The notes: generated from the sequence alone by a model not told the origin. DNA of 64,000 nt from Chitinispirillales bacterium (GCA_031254105.1 JAIRVB010000050.1:1-64000), one strand, 5' to 3'; shown: positions 29,746 through 38,925, counted from the first letter of the stretch. Translations and numbers: made by a program.

Positions 29746-30087
29746 ATGGAATCCAAAGCAGTAATAAAGAATCTGAAGTCCACGCCCAGAAAAGCGCGTC
29801 TTGTCGCTGATGCTGTGCGGGGCAGGAACGTAAGTGAGGCGCTTACTCTGCTTGAGTTTGGAATTAAAAAAGATGTAGCTGTTGATGTTGCCAAACTGAT
29901 CAAATCGGCGGTGGCTAATATTTCAAATATAGACAGTGACGCAAGTGTTGAAGTTGACGCTCTGCGGGTGAAAGAGATCAGGGTTGATGAGGGGGTAGTG
30001 ATGAAGCGGTTTCGTCCACGCGCCAAAGGCAGCGCGTCCCCTGTTGTTAAGCGCATGTGTCATATAACCGTCACGGTTTCCAATTAA
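29746..30087 (+). CDS. rplV: 50S ribosomal protein L22
   Basis: 113 aa. Signatures are STPRKARLVADAVRGRNVSEA and the tunnel hairpin RFRPRAKGSASPVVKRMCHIT. Part of the tight rplB-rpsS-rplV-rpsC block. Confidence 0.96.
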   Translation: MESKAVIKNLKSTPRKARLVADAVRGRNVSEALTLLEFGIKKDVAVDVAKLIKSAVANISNIDSDASVEVDALRVKEIRVDEGVVMKRFRPRAKGSASPVVKRMCHITVTVSN

Positions 30088-30099
30088 TCAGGAGGAGTT

Positions 30100-30765
30100 G
30101 TGGGTCAGAAAACAAATCCGGTAGGCTTGCGTCTGGGAATCACCAGATCTTGGTTTTCCAACTGGTATGCCAAAGAGCGGTTTGCCGATTATCTCCATGA
30201 AGATATGGTAATAAGAAAATATCTTAAGAAGCGTCTTGAGCACGGCGGCATAAGCTCTCTTGAGATTGAGCGTACCGCTAAGCGTGTGACTGTTGGAGTT
30301 CATACTTCACGTCCCGGTATTGTCATCGGTAAAAAGGGTGAAGAGGTTGAAAGAATCAAGGGAGAGCTTCAGCATCTAACTCAAAAAGAGATTCAGATAA
30401 ATATCCGTGAAGTCAAGAAACCTGAGATGGACTCACAGCTTGTGGCTGATAATATCGCGCGTCAGGTTGAGAAGCGCGTATCATATAAGAAGGCGACAAA
30501 GAAGGCTATATCAACAGCGATGCGTATGGGCGCTGAGGGTATTAAGATAATGGCGTCGGGCCGTCTTAACGGAGCGGAAATCGCTCGTACTGAAACTTTT
30601 AAAGAGGGACGCATTCCCCTGCATACACTACGCGCCGATATCGATTACGCAACAGCGACGGCGCACACAACATACGGCTGTATTGGCGTGAAAGTGTGGA
30701 TCTGTAAGGGAGATGTTATCAAGCGTATCGAAAAGCAGCCCGCAAAGGCAGCCGAAGGCAAATAA
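30100..30765 (+). CDS. rpsC: 30S ribosomal protein S3
   Basis: 221 aa from a GTG start after AGGAGG. The KH domain motif GIVIGKKGEEVERIKGEL lies at about residues 68-86. The C-terminal RIPLHTLRADIDYATA domain is present. Confidence 0.97.
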   Translation: MGQKTNPVGLRLGITRSWFSNWYAKERFADYLHEDMVIRKYLKKRLEHGGISSLEIERTAKRVTVGVHTSRPGIVIGKKGEEVERIKGELQHLTQKEIQINIREVKKPEMDSQLVADNIARQVEKRVSYKKATKKAISTAMRMGAEGIKIMASGRLNGAEIARTETFKEGRIPLHTLRADIDYATATAHTTYGCIGVKVWICKGDVIKRIEKQPAKAAEGK

Positions 30766-30836
30766 TGTAGGGGTGGGCCCTCGCGGCTGCCCAAAACGTG
30801 CAAGACAGGAAGGGCAGCCGCAAGGACTGCCTGTGC
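30766..30836. repeat. Two palindromes in the rpsC-rplP spacer
   Basis: TGTAGGGGTGGGCC-CTCGC-GGCTGCCC (30766-30792) and GGAAGGGCAGCC-GCAA-GGACTGCCTG (30808-30833). In the first, the stem is imperfect (GTGGGCC against GGCTGCC). Confidence 0.7.
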
Positions 30837-30914
30837 AGAGCAGATAAAATTTGATAAAATAGACGAAAGCGAAATCGCTGAAGTCATCAGGCGTAGAGAG
30901 GATCGTTACTAAAA

Positions 30915-31340
30915 ATGTTATCGCCGAAAAAAGTAAAGTGGAGAAAAACGCAGCGGGGTAGAATGGGCGGTATGGCTACCAGCTGTAATGAGGTATCGTT
31001 TGGGGAGTTTGGTCTGCAGGCTACTCAAGCCGGTTGGATTGACAACCGTCAAATTGAGGCTGCCCGTATAGCAATGACCCGTTTTGTCAAACGCGGCGGA
31101 AAGATCTGGATCCGTGTTTTCCCTGATAAGCCTACTACAAAGCATCCGGCTGAGTCCCGTATGGGTAAAGGTAAGGGAGCGCCTGAGGGGTGGGTAGCGG
31201 TTGTGCGTCCCGGAACGGTTATGTTTGAAATCGCCGGTATAAAGAGTGAAATTGCCAAGGAAGCGATGCGTTTAGCCGCACAGAAACTTCCTATCATATG
31301 CAGATTTATTGAAGTGGAAAAGCAGGGTACACAGATATGA
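30915..31340 (+). CDS. rplP: 50S ribosomal protein L16
   Basis: 141 aa. Signatures are [24 protein letters not shown]-like [20 protein letters not shown] and [13 protein letters not shown]. No strong Shine-Dalgarno is seen; the CGTTACTAAAAATG context resembles the tail of the recurring leader motif. It overlaps rpmC by 4 bp. Confidence 0.96.
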   Translation: MLSPKKVKWRKTQRGRMGGMATSCNEVSFGEFGLQATQAGWIDNRQIEAARIAMTRFVKRGGKIWIRVFPDKPTTKHPAESRMGKGKGAPEGWVAVVRPGTVMFEIAGIKSEIAKEAMRLAAQKLPIICRFIEVEKQGTQI

Positions 31341-31543
31341 AAGCAAAAGAGATAAGAGAACTTTCTGTTGATGAGATTGTCAAGAAAGTGGATAGTCTTG
31401 AAGAGGAGCTTTTTAATCTCCGGTTTCAGGCGAAGATGGGGCAGCTTGGCAACGCGCTTCAACTGCGCTATGTCCGCCGCGACATCGCGAAGGCAAAGAC
31501 GATTCTTAAAGAGAAGCGTACAGCTTCAGAGGTAAAGGCGTAA
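31337..31543 (+). CDS. rpmC: 50S ribosomal protein L29
   Basis: 68 aa two-helix protein at the tunnel exit ([38 protein letters not shown]). It is translationally coupled to rplP by ATGA overlap and is 3 bp from rpsQ. Confidence 0.96.
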   Translation: MKAKEIRELSVDEIVKKVDSLEEELFNLRFQAKMGQLGNALQLRYVRRDIAKAKTILKEKRTASEVKA

Positions 31544-31546
31544 GCA

Positions 31547-31804
31547 ATGACTGAAAGAAATTACAGAAAAGAGCGTGTCGGCGTTGTAGTCAGCGATAAA
31601 ATGAACAAGAGTGTTGTTGTGAGCGTAGAGCGTCAGCTCATGCACCCGATTTACGGACGTACCGTTAAATTCAAAAAGCGTTATGTCGCTCACGATGAAA
31701 CAAATGATTGCAAAGTCGGCGACACGGTAAAAATTATTGAAACCCGTCCCCTCTCCAAAACAAAACGTTGGAGGATTGGAGAGGTTGTCGAACGCGCGAA
31801 GTAA
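31547..31804 (+). CDS. rpsQ: 30S ribosomal protein S17
   Basis: 85 aa OB-fold protein ([40 protein letters not shown]). In nearly all bacteria rplN follows directly; here an 877-bp insertion intervenes. Confidence 0.96.
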   Translation: MTERNYRKERVGVVVSDKMNKSVVVSVERQLMHPIYGRTVKFKKRYVAHDETNDCKVGDTVKIIETRPLSKTKRWRIGEVVERAK

Positions 31805-31817
31805 GGCAATGTGCAAA

Positions 31818-31846
31818 TTGATAGTGTGTAGTGTAAATATTATTAT
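31818..31846 (+). promoter_or_regulatory. Promoter of the cassette inside the ribosomal operon
   Basis: TTGATA, a 17-bp spacer and TATTAT, lying right after the rpsQ stop and 28 bp before the first cassette gene. Confidence 0.65.
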
Positions 31847-31873
31847 CACTCAATCACTAAGGAGGCTGTTGTA

Positions 31874-32041
31874 ATGACGATTAATATTGAGAATATGGCG
31901 CAAGAGATTTTCAAAGAATACAACACTCAAATTGAGGATGATAATGCGAATGATTCCGGGGCATCTACCGAGAATGCGTTTAATGTTGCTTCGAAGTCGC
32001 TGATTAAGGATTTTGCAAAAGTCACGGAAGGTATTCAATGA
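31874..32041 (+). CDS. 55-aa protein, first gene of inserted cassette
   Basis: A perfect AAGGAGG Shine-Dalgarno precedes the ATG by 9 bases. The product is acidic (MTINIENMAQEIFKEYNTQI, then EDDNANDSG) and looks mostly helical or partly disordered. The stop overlaps the next start as ATGA (32038-32041). I do not recognise a family. Size, acidity and coupling fit a small antitoxin or immunity-like partner, but that is inference only. Confidence 0.6.
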   Translation: MTINIENMAQEIFKEYNTQIEDDNANDSGASTENAFNVASKSLIKDFAKVTEGIQ

Positions 32042-32628
32042 CGATTGGCAGTATAGGTGGAACGGAGATTGAAGAAATAAGAGGTTGTCAATCTATTGAC
32101 GATGTAGAAAGAATAATTCTTGAGAGGGTAAGAGTAAAAGAATATGAGTATTATAACAAAATTGTATACAAGAGAATAAAAACATTTCTTAAAGCGTATA
32201 GTGATTTAATTGAGATAGGGAAGTATGATGGGAATAAATTCACGGTAAATAGGTCCCTTGCTGCTAATGCTATTGAACATTACGTAAAAGACCTCCGTGC
32301 TTTGAAGAACAGGTATAAGATTCATAACAATGTGCAGAGTCCTAAAATAGCGGGGCTTATGGTCAATGCGATAATGAAGTATCGTCCTATTGTGCCAAAG
32401 AATGGGAATGAGTCAGGTATAAGGGATATTAATATTAACGAGATGGTTGCTATCTACCATGGTTTTGTTGTGTGTGCGGAGGACTGTTACGATATTGTGA
32501 AGAAGTTTTTTAATGGAACGAATTTTAATGAATGGCTTAAAAGCATGATATATATTCTGAAACACCGTAACTTCACTGCTGAATCGTTGTATATGATTTT
32601 TCAGACGGTTAGGGACGCTGGAAATTGA
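32038..32628 (+). CDS. 196-aa protein of unknown function in ribosomal operon
   Basis: The start overlaps the preceding stop (ATGA coupling). The sequence is soluble, Lys/Ile/Asn/Tyr-rich and predicted helical; notable stretches are VKEYEYYNKIVYKRIKTFLK and KIAGLMVNAIMKYRPIVPK, the latter resembling a motif of uncharacterised small proteins in gut bacteria, recalled without a named family. Base composition is much more AT-rich than the flanking ribosomal genes. It is located between rpsQ and rplN, a junction almost never interrupted. Possible defence, toxin-antitoxin or selfish cassette. Confidence 0.65.
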   Translation: MTIGSIGGTEIEEIRGCQSIDDVERIILERVRVKEYEYYNKIVYKRIKTFLKAYSDLIEIGKYDGNKFTVNRSLAANAIEHYVKDLRALKNRYKIHNNVQSPKIAGLMVNAIMKYRPIVPKNGNESGIRDININEMVAIYHGFVVCAEDCYDIVKKFFNGTNFNEWLKSMIYILKHRNFTAESLYMIFQTVRDAGN

Positions 32629-32637
32629 TATTGTTTG

Positions 32638-32667
32638 TTGGTTAGAGTCGGTAATTTTAAGTATAAC
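32638..32667 (+). promoter_or_regulatory. Possible promoter restoring rplN transcription
   Basis: TTGGTT, an 18-bp spacer and TATAAC between the cassette and rplN. It is a modest match, of interest because it would decouple downstream ribosomal genes from the insertion. Confidence 0.35.
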
Positions 32668-32681
32668 TGTTTGAGGAAAAC

Positions 32682-33050
32682 ATGATACAGGTAGAAACAA
32701 ATTTGATCGTAGCCGACAATTCCGGCGCCAAAAAGGTTCGGTGCATCAGGATTCTTGGCGGTACACGCAGACGTTATGCGCGTGTTGGTGACGTTATCGT
32801 GGTAGCTGTTAAGGACGCGATTCCTAACGGCGCGGTTAAAAAGGGCGCGGTTGCCAGAGCAGTTGTGGTCAGAACCGCCAAGGAATATGGCCGCAAGGAC
32901 GGGACCTACATCCGTTTCAGCGACAATGCGGCGGTGATTATTAATGAAGCAGGTGAGCCTAAGGGGACGCGTATTTTCGGCCCTGTGGCAAGAGAGCTGC
33001 GCGAGAAGAAATTCATGCGTATAGTATCACTCGCACCTGAAGTACTATAA
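32682..33050 (+). CDS. rplN: 50S ribosomal protein L14
   Basis: 122 aa ([40 protein letters not shown]). TGAGGA precedes the ATG. First gene of the spc block after the inserted cassette. Confidence 0.97.
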   Translation: MIQVETNLIVADNSGAKKVRCIRILGGTRRRYARVGDVIVVAVKDAIPNGAVKKGAVARAVVVRTAKEYGRKDGTYIRFSDNAAVIINEAGEPKGTRIFGPVARELREKKFMRIVSLAPEVL

Positions 33051-33062
33051 GGAGAGGATGTC

Positions 33063-33377
33063 ATGTCGTTAGGGTTGCGCAAAGATGATATGGTCGTTGT
33101 GATATCCGGTGAATACAAAGGAAAGAGCGGTAAGATCCTTAAGGTAATTCCGGAAAAAGCAAGAGCTATCGTAGAGGGAATTAATTTTGTAAAGCGTCAT
33201 ACCAAGCCCAGCATGAAGAATCAGCAGGGCGGAATTATGGAAAAGGAAGCTTCTATTCATATCTCTAATCTTATGCTCAAGTGCCCCAAGTCTGGCGAGG
33301 CTACACGGGTGGGTGTTAAGGTTCTTGAAAATGGCGAGCGGGTTAGGTTTTCAAAAAAGGCTAAGGAGTCGATATAA
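33063..33377 (+). CDS. rplX: 50S ribosomal protein L24
   Basis: 104 aa with an N-terminal KOW motif (KDDMVVVISGEYKGKSGKIL). An early assembly protein. AGGAGAGG precedes the ATG; rplE starts immediately after the stop. Confidence 0.96.
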   Translation: MSLGLRKDDMVVVISGEYKGKSGKILKVIPEKARAIVEGINFVKRHTKPSMKNQQGGIMEKEASIHISNLMLKCPKSGEATRVGVKVLENGERVRFSKKAKESI

Positions 33378-33938
33378 GTGAGCACGGCAGCAAATAAAAA
33401 GCCCCGCATGAGGGTTAAATACGATAAAGAAGTTGTACCGGCGCTCATGAAACGGTTCGGCTTCAAGAATGTAAATCAAGTGCCGAAACTTGATAAAATT
33501 GTTATCAATATGGGAGTCGGCGATGCGGTCTCCGATGCCAAGCTTATTGACGAAGCGGTTAACTGCCTCAGAGATATAAGCGGGCAGAAGCCGGTTGTTA
33601 CCCGCGCCAAAAAAGCTATATCTAACTTTAAGCTTCGTGAGAACCTGCCTATTGGCGTTAAGGTTACTCTTCGCGGGGTGCGTATGTGGGAATTTTTTGA
33701 CAGGCTTGTGGCAATTACTATCCCCCGTATCCGCGACTTTAGAGGGCTTTCCAGAAGATCGTTTGATGGTTTTGGAAATTATACAATGGGGTTAAAAGAG
33801 CAGATTGTTTTCCTTGAAATCGACCGTGACAAGGTATCAAAGATTTCAGGTATGGATATCTGCATCAATACTACAGCCGCGAACAACGAAGAAGGTTTTG
33901 GGCTGCTTGAAGAACTGGGAATGCCGTTTCGTAAATAA
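33378..33938 (+). CDS. rplE: 50S ribosomal protein L5
   Basis: 186 aa from a GTG start. It binds 5S rRNA. Signatures are [41 protein letters not shown] and [20 protein letters not shown]. Confidence 0.96.
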   Translation: MSTAANKKPRMRVKYDKEVVPALMKRFGFKNVNQVPKLDKIVINMGVGDAVSDAKLIDEAVNCLRDISGQKPVVTRAKKAISNFKLRENLPIGVKVTLRGVRMWEFFDRLVAITIPRIRDFRGLSRRSFDGFGNYTMGLKEQIVFLEIDRDKVSKISGMDICINTTAANNEEGFGLLEELGMPFRK

Positions 33939-34025
33939 CAATAAAATACGGTGATGGTGAAGCGCAAATTATACGGTTTATGTCTTGCGCAAGCATGATC
34001 ACTACTAAAAAAGGGGCAGTAGAGA

Positions 34026-34211
34026 GTGGCACGTAAGGCACTTATAGAGAAGAACAGAAAAAAGCCTAAATTTGAGGTTCGCGCTTATACGCGATGTAAA
34101 CGTTGCGGCAGGGCCCGCGCCTTTATCCGTGATTTCGGGCTGTGCAGGCTTTGCTTCAGACAGATGGCTCTGGCTGGGGAAATTCCTGGTGTGACGAAGT
34201 CGAGTTGGTGA
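34026..34211 (+). CDS. rpsZ: 30S ribosomal protein S14, zinc-binding short form
   Basis: 61 aa from a GTG start. The zinc ribbon is [10 protein letters not shown] and [11 protein letters not shown] (CxxC...CxxC). This is the C+ 'type Z' form rather than the ~100-aa zinc-free form. Confidence 0.96.
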   Translation: MARKALIEKNRKKPKFEVRAYTRCKRCGRARAFIRDFGLCRLCFRQMALAGEIPGVTKSSW

Positions 34212-34392
34212 TCCGGCAGGGGCACCCGCGAGGGGTACCCGTACACGGGAAAATTTGATAAAGGCAATAGGAGGGGCGAATAATTATTCGCCCGTACAAT
34301 GGGTGATAATGATATCGTAGGGAACGGCCGGTGGCCGTTGCCGCAAATAAATAAATGTATACGGCGGGGGAGCAGATTTCCTGCACGTACAG
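34212..34392. repeat. Four palindromes in the rpsZ-rpsH spacer
   Basis: GGGGCACCC-GCGA-GGGGTACCC (about 34219-34240), GGGGCGAATA-AT-TATTCGCCC (34273-34294), TAGGGAACGGCC-GGT-GGCCGTTGCC (34318-34342) and a weaker GGGGGAGCAG...CTGCACG. Two end in CGTACA. Confidence 0.75.
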
Positions 34393-34408
34393 AAGGGGTT
34401 AAGTAAGG

Positions 34409-34804
34409 ATGCTAACAGATCAGATCGCAGATATGTTCAACAGAATAAGAAACGCTATACAGGCAAGAAAGCGTACTGTTGACATTCCATCAAACAAGCT
34501 TAAAAAAGAGATTGCAAGAATTCTTTTTGAGAATCATTTTATAAGCAAGTACGCTTTTGTCGAGAGTGAAACTCAGGGTACGATAAAAATCCTGTTAAAG
34601 TACGATGAGGATATGCGTAGCGCGATACAGGGGCTCAAGCGCGTTTCTACTCCAGGCCGCAAGAAGTATTCCGGAGCGCAGGGCGTTCCCAAAGTTCTCA
34701 ACGGTATGGGTATGGCGATTATCAGCACATCCAAGGGTGTAATGACAGACGCGGACTGCCGAAAGATGAATGTCGGCGGCGAAGTGATCGGTTTGGTTTG
34801 GTAA
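34409..34804 (+). CDS. rpsH: 30S ribosomal protein S8
   Basis: 131 aa. Starts MLTDQIADMFNRIRNAIQAR; the C-terminal STSKGVMTDADCRKMNVGGE is typical. S8 represses the spc operon in E. coli. Confidence 0.96.
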   Translation: MLTDQIADMFNRIRNAIQARKRTVDIPSNKLKKEIARILFENHFISKYAFVESETQGTIKILLKYDEDMRSAIQGLKRVSTPGRKKYSGAQGVPKVLNGMGMAIISTSKGVMTDADCRKMNVGGEVIGLVW

Positions 34805-34810
34805 TTTTTG

Positions 34811-35037
34811 GATAGAGGGCACCCGCAAGGGGCGCCCGTACAGTGGATAATGTAGGGCAAACGGCAGGGGCGAAAAATTTTTCGCCTGTACAATTGATGG
34901 ATAATGTAGGGGCACCCCTCGCGGGTGCCCATGCACGAATAGAAAAAAATCGGTTTGCAGGACAGGGCGAACACGCAGGTTAGCCCGTACAATGGATGAT
35001 AATGATATTGTAGGGAACGATCATTGGTCGTTTCGTA
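34811..35037. repeat. Five palindromes in the rpsH-rplF spacer
   Basis: GGGCACCC-GCAA-GGGGCGCCC, GGGGCGAAAAA-TTTTTCGCC (34874-34893), TGTAGGGGCACCC-CTCGC-GGGTGCCC (34905-34930), GGGCGAAC-ACGCA-GGTTAGCCC and TGTAGGGAACGATC-ATT-GGTCGTTTC. Several are followed by CGTACA or TGTACA. They occupy nearly the whole 256-bp spacer. Confidence 0.75.
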
Positions 35038-35060
35038 TATAAAGATAGGAGCATAAAAAA

Positions 35061-35603
35061 GTGTCTCGCATAGGAAAAGTACCGGTAAAAATACCAAGCG
35101 GCGTTCAGGTCAAGGTTGATGGCCGTAAAATTGAGGTCAAGGGGAGCAAGGGTACTCTTAGCCGTGAACTCCCCGCCGAACTTAAGGTTGAGGTCGGTGA
35201 GGGGATTATTAATGTAATTCCTGTGGCAGTAGATGCTGAGGGCACAAAGGCGCTGTGGGGTCTTTACCGCGTTCTTATCAACAACATGGTTGTTGGTGTG
35301 TCAAGCGGTTACAAAAGAGAATTAGAGATATTTGGAGTAGGTTACAAGGTTGAGCTCAAGGGCAAAGACCTTAACATCGCCGCGGGTCTCTCTTATCAGG
35401 TGCTCTTTAAGGCGCGTCCCGGTCTTGAGTATAAGACCGATGGTCCAAGTAAGATTGTAATTGAAGGTATCGACAAGGAATCTGTAGGACAGGCGGCAGC
35501 CGACATCCGCAGAATCCGCCCTCCTGAGCCATACAAGGGTAAAGGTATCAGATATGCCGGTGAGCGGATTCGCAGAAAAGCCGGTAAGACAGCGGGTAAG
35601 TAG
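35061..35603 (+). CDS. rplF: 50S ribosomal protein L6
   Basis: 180 aa from a GTG start after TAGGAGC. Tandem RNA-binding modules (MSRIGKVPVKIPSGVQVKVD; GVSSGYKRELEIFGVGYKVE; PPEPYKGKGIRYAGE) are complete. Confidence 0.97.
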   Translation: MSRIGKVPVKIPSGVQVKVDGRKIEVKGSKGTLSRELPAELKVEVGEGIINVIPVAVDAEGTKALWGLYRVLINNMVVGVSSGYKRELEIFGVGYKVELKGKDLNIAAGLSYQVLFKARPGLEYKTDGPSKIVIEGIDKESVGQAAADIRRIRPPEPYKGKGIRYAGERIRRKAGKTAGK

Positions 35604-35606
35604 TTT

Positions 35607-35876
35607 GGGGGGGGCGGTGCGCGCAACGCCCGTACAAGGGATCGATGATGTAGAAGGCAGTAGGGGCACCCCTTGCGGGTGCCCGAAATGTGCGGGACAG
35701 AGAGGGCACCCGCAAGGGGTGCCCGTACAACGGATGATACGGATAATAATGTAGGGGCGCCCCTCGCGGGTGCCCAATATACGGAAACGATGATGTTTGC
35801 AGGGGGGCGCGATTCGCCGCGCCGCAAATTACGAAAAAAATGCGGGACACAATATGTATAGAATATTGCCCCGCGA
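35607..35876. repeat. Six palindromes in the rplF-rplR spacer
   Basis: GGGGGGCGGTGC-GC-GCAACGCCC, TAGGGGCACCC-CTTGC-GGGTGCCC (35662-35685), AGGGCACCC-GCAA-GGGGTGCCC (35703-35724), TGTAGGGGCGCCC-CTCGC-GGGTGCCC (35751-35776), GGGGGGCGCG-ATT-CGCCGCGCC (35800-35822) and GCGGGACAC...GCCCCGC. This is the longest run of the family, in a 298-bp spacer. Confidence 0.75.
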
Positions 35877-35901
35877 TTGTGGATAGAGGAGCATTATAGA
35901 A

Positions 35902-36279
35902 ATGAACAGCGCAAAACGTAGAATTGTTGAAAGATCACGTCGTGCCGCGCGGGTACGCAAGACAATCAGCGGAACAGCTGAGCGTCCCCGGTTGTGTGTA
36001 AGGCGCAGTATCAATCATATTTACGCACAGATTATTGACGATGTACAGGGCAAGACACTGGCTTACGCCGGAAGCACCGGTAAAGAGTTTAGCGCAAAAA
36101 TATCCGGTAAGGAGAAGCTCAACAAGATGGAAGTTTCAAAGATTGTTGGAGAGATTCTTGCCGAGAAAGCGGTTGGTCAGGGCGTTAAGGCTGTCGTGTT
36201 TGACAGAAAAGGATATCTTTACCATGGCCGCGTAAAAGCTTTGGCTGAGGGTGCGCGCAGCAAGGGACTTGTATTCTGA
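35902..36279 (+). CDS. rplR: 50S ribosomal protein L18
   Basis: 125 aa; binds 5S rRNA with L5. Signatures are [20 protein letters not shown] and [28 protein letters not shown] precedes the ATG. Confidence 0.96.
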   Translation: MNSAKRRIVERSRRAARVRKTISGTAERPRLCVRRSINHIYAQIIDDVQGKTLAYAGSTGKEFSAKISGKEKLNKMEVSKIVGEILAEKAVGQGVKAVVFDRKGYLYHGRVKALAEGARSKGLVF

Positions 36280-36290
36280 GGTGTAGAGGA

Positions 36291-36318
36291 AGGACAAAAA
36301 ATTATTTTGTCCGTACAT
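36291..36318. repeat. Palindrome in the rplR-rpsE spacer
   Basis: GGACAAAAAATTATTTTGTCC followed by GTACA. The core is AT-rich, but the outer CGTACA flank of the family is kept. Confidence 0.65.
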
Positions 36319-36334
36319 TGGAGGGGGTTTTCCT

Positions 36335-36829
36335 TTGAGTAATGAAGAATTGAATGTTGGCGGCGGAGAGTTAGCTGAAAGGTTAGTTGCTGTAAGCCGT
36401 GTCGCGAAAGTGGTTAAGGGCGGACGCCGTTTCGGCTTTAACGCGCTTGTAGCGGTTGGGGATGGAAACGGTACTATCGGGCTTGGTATGGGTAAAGCCA
36501 ATGACGTGACTGAAGCTATCCGCAAGGCTGGAGAGAGCGCGAGAAAAAGTCTTGTTAAAGTCAGCTTGATTGAGGGTACGATACCTCACGATGTACTTGG
36601 ACATTTCGGCGCAGGCAGGATAATACTGAAGCCTGCCGCTCCCGGTACCGGTGTTATCGCCGGCGGCCCTGCGCGCGCTGTGCTTGAATTGGCCGGTGTA
36701 CGTAATATCCTGACCAAGTGCCTTGGAACAACCAACGCTCATAACGTGGTTAAGGCTACGCTTGACGGGCTTAAGCAACTGAAAACAAAAGAACAGATAA
36801 GAAAATTGCGCCAGGTGGCGGCAGCTTAA
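36335..36829 (+). CDS. rpsE: 30S ribosomal protein S5
   Basis: 164 aa from a TTG start (TGGAGGGGG 8 bases upstream). The double-stranded-RNA-binding-like fold ([20 protein letters not shown]) and the C-terminal lobe ([18 protein letters not shown]) are present. Confidence 0.96.
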   Translation: MSNEELNVGGGELAERLVAVSRVAKVVKGGRRFGFNALVAVGDGNGTIGLGMGKANDVTEAIRKAGESARKSLVKVSLIEGTIPHDVLGHFGAGRIILKPAAPGTGVIAGGPARAVLELAGVRNILTKCLGTTNAHNVVKATLDGLKQLKTKEQIRKLRQVAAA

Positions 36830-36845
36830 GTTAAGGAGAGAGCCG

Positions 36846-37031
36846 GTGAGCAAGAAAATTAAAATCACTCAAGTGAAAAGCGCGATAGGGCGTCTTGAAA
36901 ATCAGAAAGCGACTATTAAGGCTTTAGGTATCCGTAAACTGAATCACTCGGTAGTTCACGAAGATAACGCGGTGATCCGCGGTATGGTAAACACCGTGAA
37001 ACACCTTGTGAAGGTTGAAGACGAAAAATAA
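36846..37031 (+). CDS. rpmD: 50S ribosomal protein L30
   Basis: 61 aa from a GTG start, 16 bp after rps[21 protein letters not shown] and [20 protein letters not shown] are typical. L30 is absent from many lineages; here it is retained. Confidence 0.95.
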   Translation: MSKKIKITQVKSAIGRLENQKATIKALGIRKLNHSVVHEDNAVIRGMVNTVKHLVKVEDEK

Positions 37032-37168
37032 CTGTAGAAACACGATTTATCGCGTACTATCAATGCGCAGGTAAAATTGATAAGTGCGCGGTAAATCCCG
37101 CTCCAGCAGGAGCAGGATTGAAGTCAGGGCAAGTAAATGAGCCCGAATTATTGAGGAGCTTACAAAAA

Positions 37169-37615
37169 ATGGTTAAATTAAACTCTTTAAGACCCGGAGC
37201 AGGTTCACGCAGGCCGACAAAAAGGCTTGGGCGGGGTACCGCGAGCGGTCAGGGTAAGACAGCTGGACATGGAAGCAATGGTGACAAGGCAAGAAGCGGA
37301 GCTTACCAGAAGTTTTATTTTGAAGGCGGTCAGACTCCGCTCACACGCAGAGTGCCCAAGTTTGGTTTTCACAGCCCTTTCAAGATGGAATATCAGATTG
37401 TAAACGTAGGGTCGTTAGAGAAAGCTGATGTTGCCGGTAAGGACATTACGGCAGAGGTGCTTCGTGAGCTTGGATTGATTCACGAAGTTGATGTGCCTGT
37501 GAAGATACTTGGTTCCGGCGAACTCAGCAGGGCTCTTACTTTTAAGGTAAACGCATACTCTAAGACAGCTAAAGAGAAAATCGAAAAAGCAAAAGGAAAA
37601 GCAGAGGTAATCTGA
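37169..37615 (+). CDS. rplO: 50S ribosomal protein L15
   Basis: 148 aa from the ATG at 37169, supported by TTGAGGAGC. The Gly/Arg-rich N-terminal tail (RRPTKRLGRGTASGQGKTAG) is typical. secY starts 2 bp after the stop, implying coupling. Confidence 0.96.
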   Translation: MVKLNSLRPGAGSRRPTKRLGRGTASGQGKTAGHGSNGDKARSGAYQKFYFEGGQTPLTRRVPKFGFHSPFKMEYQIVNVGSLEKADVAGKDITAEVLRELGLIHEVDVPVKILGSGELSRALTFKVNAYSKTAKEKIEKAKGKAEVI

Positions 37616-37617
37616 CC

Positions 37618-38925
37618 GTGATTGATACCGTGCGCAATATGTTTAAGATCCCCGAGCTGAAGAAGCGTATAATCTTCACTCTGGTGATTATTTTTATTTA
37701 CAGGCTTGGCGGCCATGTGCCTACTCCCGGCGTTAACGCGGAAGTACTCAAGAATTTTGTCGCGGGCAACAGCGAAGGTCTATTTGGCCTTTATGATATG
37801 TTTGTGGGCGGAAACTTCAGCCGCTTTACAGTGTTTGCGCTTGGCATCATGCCATACATCAGCGCTTCCATTATCATACAGCTTATGGGGACAGTGTTTC
37901 CATATTTTCACAAACTGCAGCGTGAAGGCGCTGAAGGGCGTAAGAAGCTGACTCAATATACGAGATACGGCACGGTTCTCATTGGGCTTGTTCAAGCTGT
38001 GGGCTTGTCGGTTTTCATGTTGAGCGTTAATGATAACGGTGTTCCTGCGGTTATAATGAATAATGCTCTGTTTATGTTTACTACTGCGATATCGTTGACT
38101 ACCGGTACGGTTGTCATAATGTGGCTTGGTGAACAGATTACGAGCCGGGGTATAGGAAACGGAATATCGCTCATAATTTTTATAGGTATTGTTGCCGCGA
38201 TTCCGGGATCTGTCGGGGTTCAGATACGTCAAATAATGGCTGATCAGGGGCATGTAGTTATATCTTTGATTTTCCTTGCGATTGTACTTACGGCAACCGT
38301 GGCGGTTGTTATTATGACACAGGCGATGAGGCGCATTCCCATACAAACACCCAAGAAAGTTGTGGGGTCAAAGATGTATGCGGGACAGAATACTGTACTG
38401 CCGCTTCGTCTTAACATGGCCGGTGTTATCCCGATTATCTTCGCCTCTTCAATCATGACATTCCCAGGTATGATCGGCAGTTTCCTGCCTCATTCGGGGG
38501 TTTGGGAGGAGATTTCCAGATTTTTTGCTCCCGGTGGAATAATTTATTCGCTTATTTACGCGGTATTAATTATATTCTTTACCTATTTTTACACGGCGAT
38601 TGTTTTTAATCCGGTTGACATAGCCGATAATCTCAAGCGTCAGGGCGGTTTTATCCCTGGTATTCGTCCAGGAAAGAAAACCGCAGAGTTTCTTGACAAT
38701 GTGTTGGCGCGTATTACCCTGCCAGGATCGGCTTTTCTTGCTATAATAGCGGTTGGGCCGATTATGCTTATGAGTTCATTTGGAGGCGGATTTTACTTTG
38801 GAGGTACAAGTATTCTTATTGTCGTGGGCGTGGCGCTTGATACTTTGCAGCAGCTTGAATCACATTTGCAAACACGCAATTACGCTGGATTCATGAAAAA
38901 AGGCAGCTTGCGCGGAAGGAGATAA
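37618..38925 (+). CDS. secY: Preprotein translocase subunit SecY
   Basis: 435 aa from a GTG start. Ten TM segments are readable, starting with RIIFTLVIIFIYRLGGHVPTPG. The plug and pore-ring region follows (FALGIMPYISASIIIQLM), and the cytosolic loop ends near the C-terminus. It forms the channel with SecE at 11430. adk and map, which often follow secY, are absent; infA comes next after 106 bp. Confidence 0.97.
   Translation: MIDTVRNMFKIPELKKRIIFTLVIIFIYRLGGHVPTPGVNAEVLKNFVAGNSEGLFGLYDMFVGGNFSRFTVFALGIMPYISASIIIQLMGTVFPYFHKLQREGAEGRKKLTQYTRYGTVLIGLVQAVGLSVFMLSVNDNGVPAVIMNNALFMFTTAISLTTGTVVIMWLGEQITSRGIGNGISLIIFIGIVAAIPGSVGVQIRQIMADQGHVVISLIFLAIVLTATVAVVIMTQAMRRIPIQTPKKVVGSKMYAGQNTVLPLRLNMAGVIPIIFASSIMTFPGMIGSFLPHSGVWEEISRFFAPGGIIYSLIYAVLIIFFTYFYTAIVFNPVDIADNLKRQGGFIPGIRPGKKTAEFLDNVLARITLPGSAFLAIIAVGPIMLMSSFGGGFYFGGTSILIVVGVALDTLQQLESHLQTRNYAGFMKKGSLRGRR

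Noticed and set aside
34811-35827. Arrays of short repeats resembling a CRISPR
   Set aside because: Units are self-complementary, vary in core sequence and have no uniform repeat-spacer spacing; no cas genes are present.
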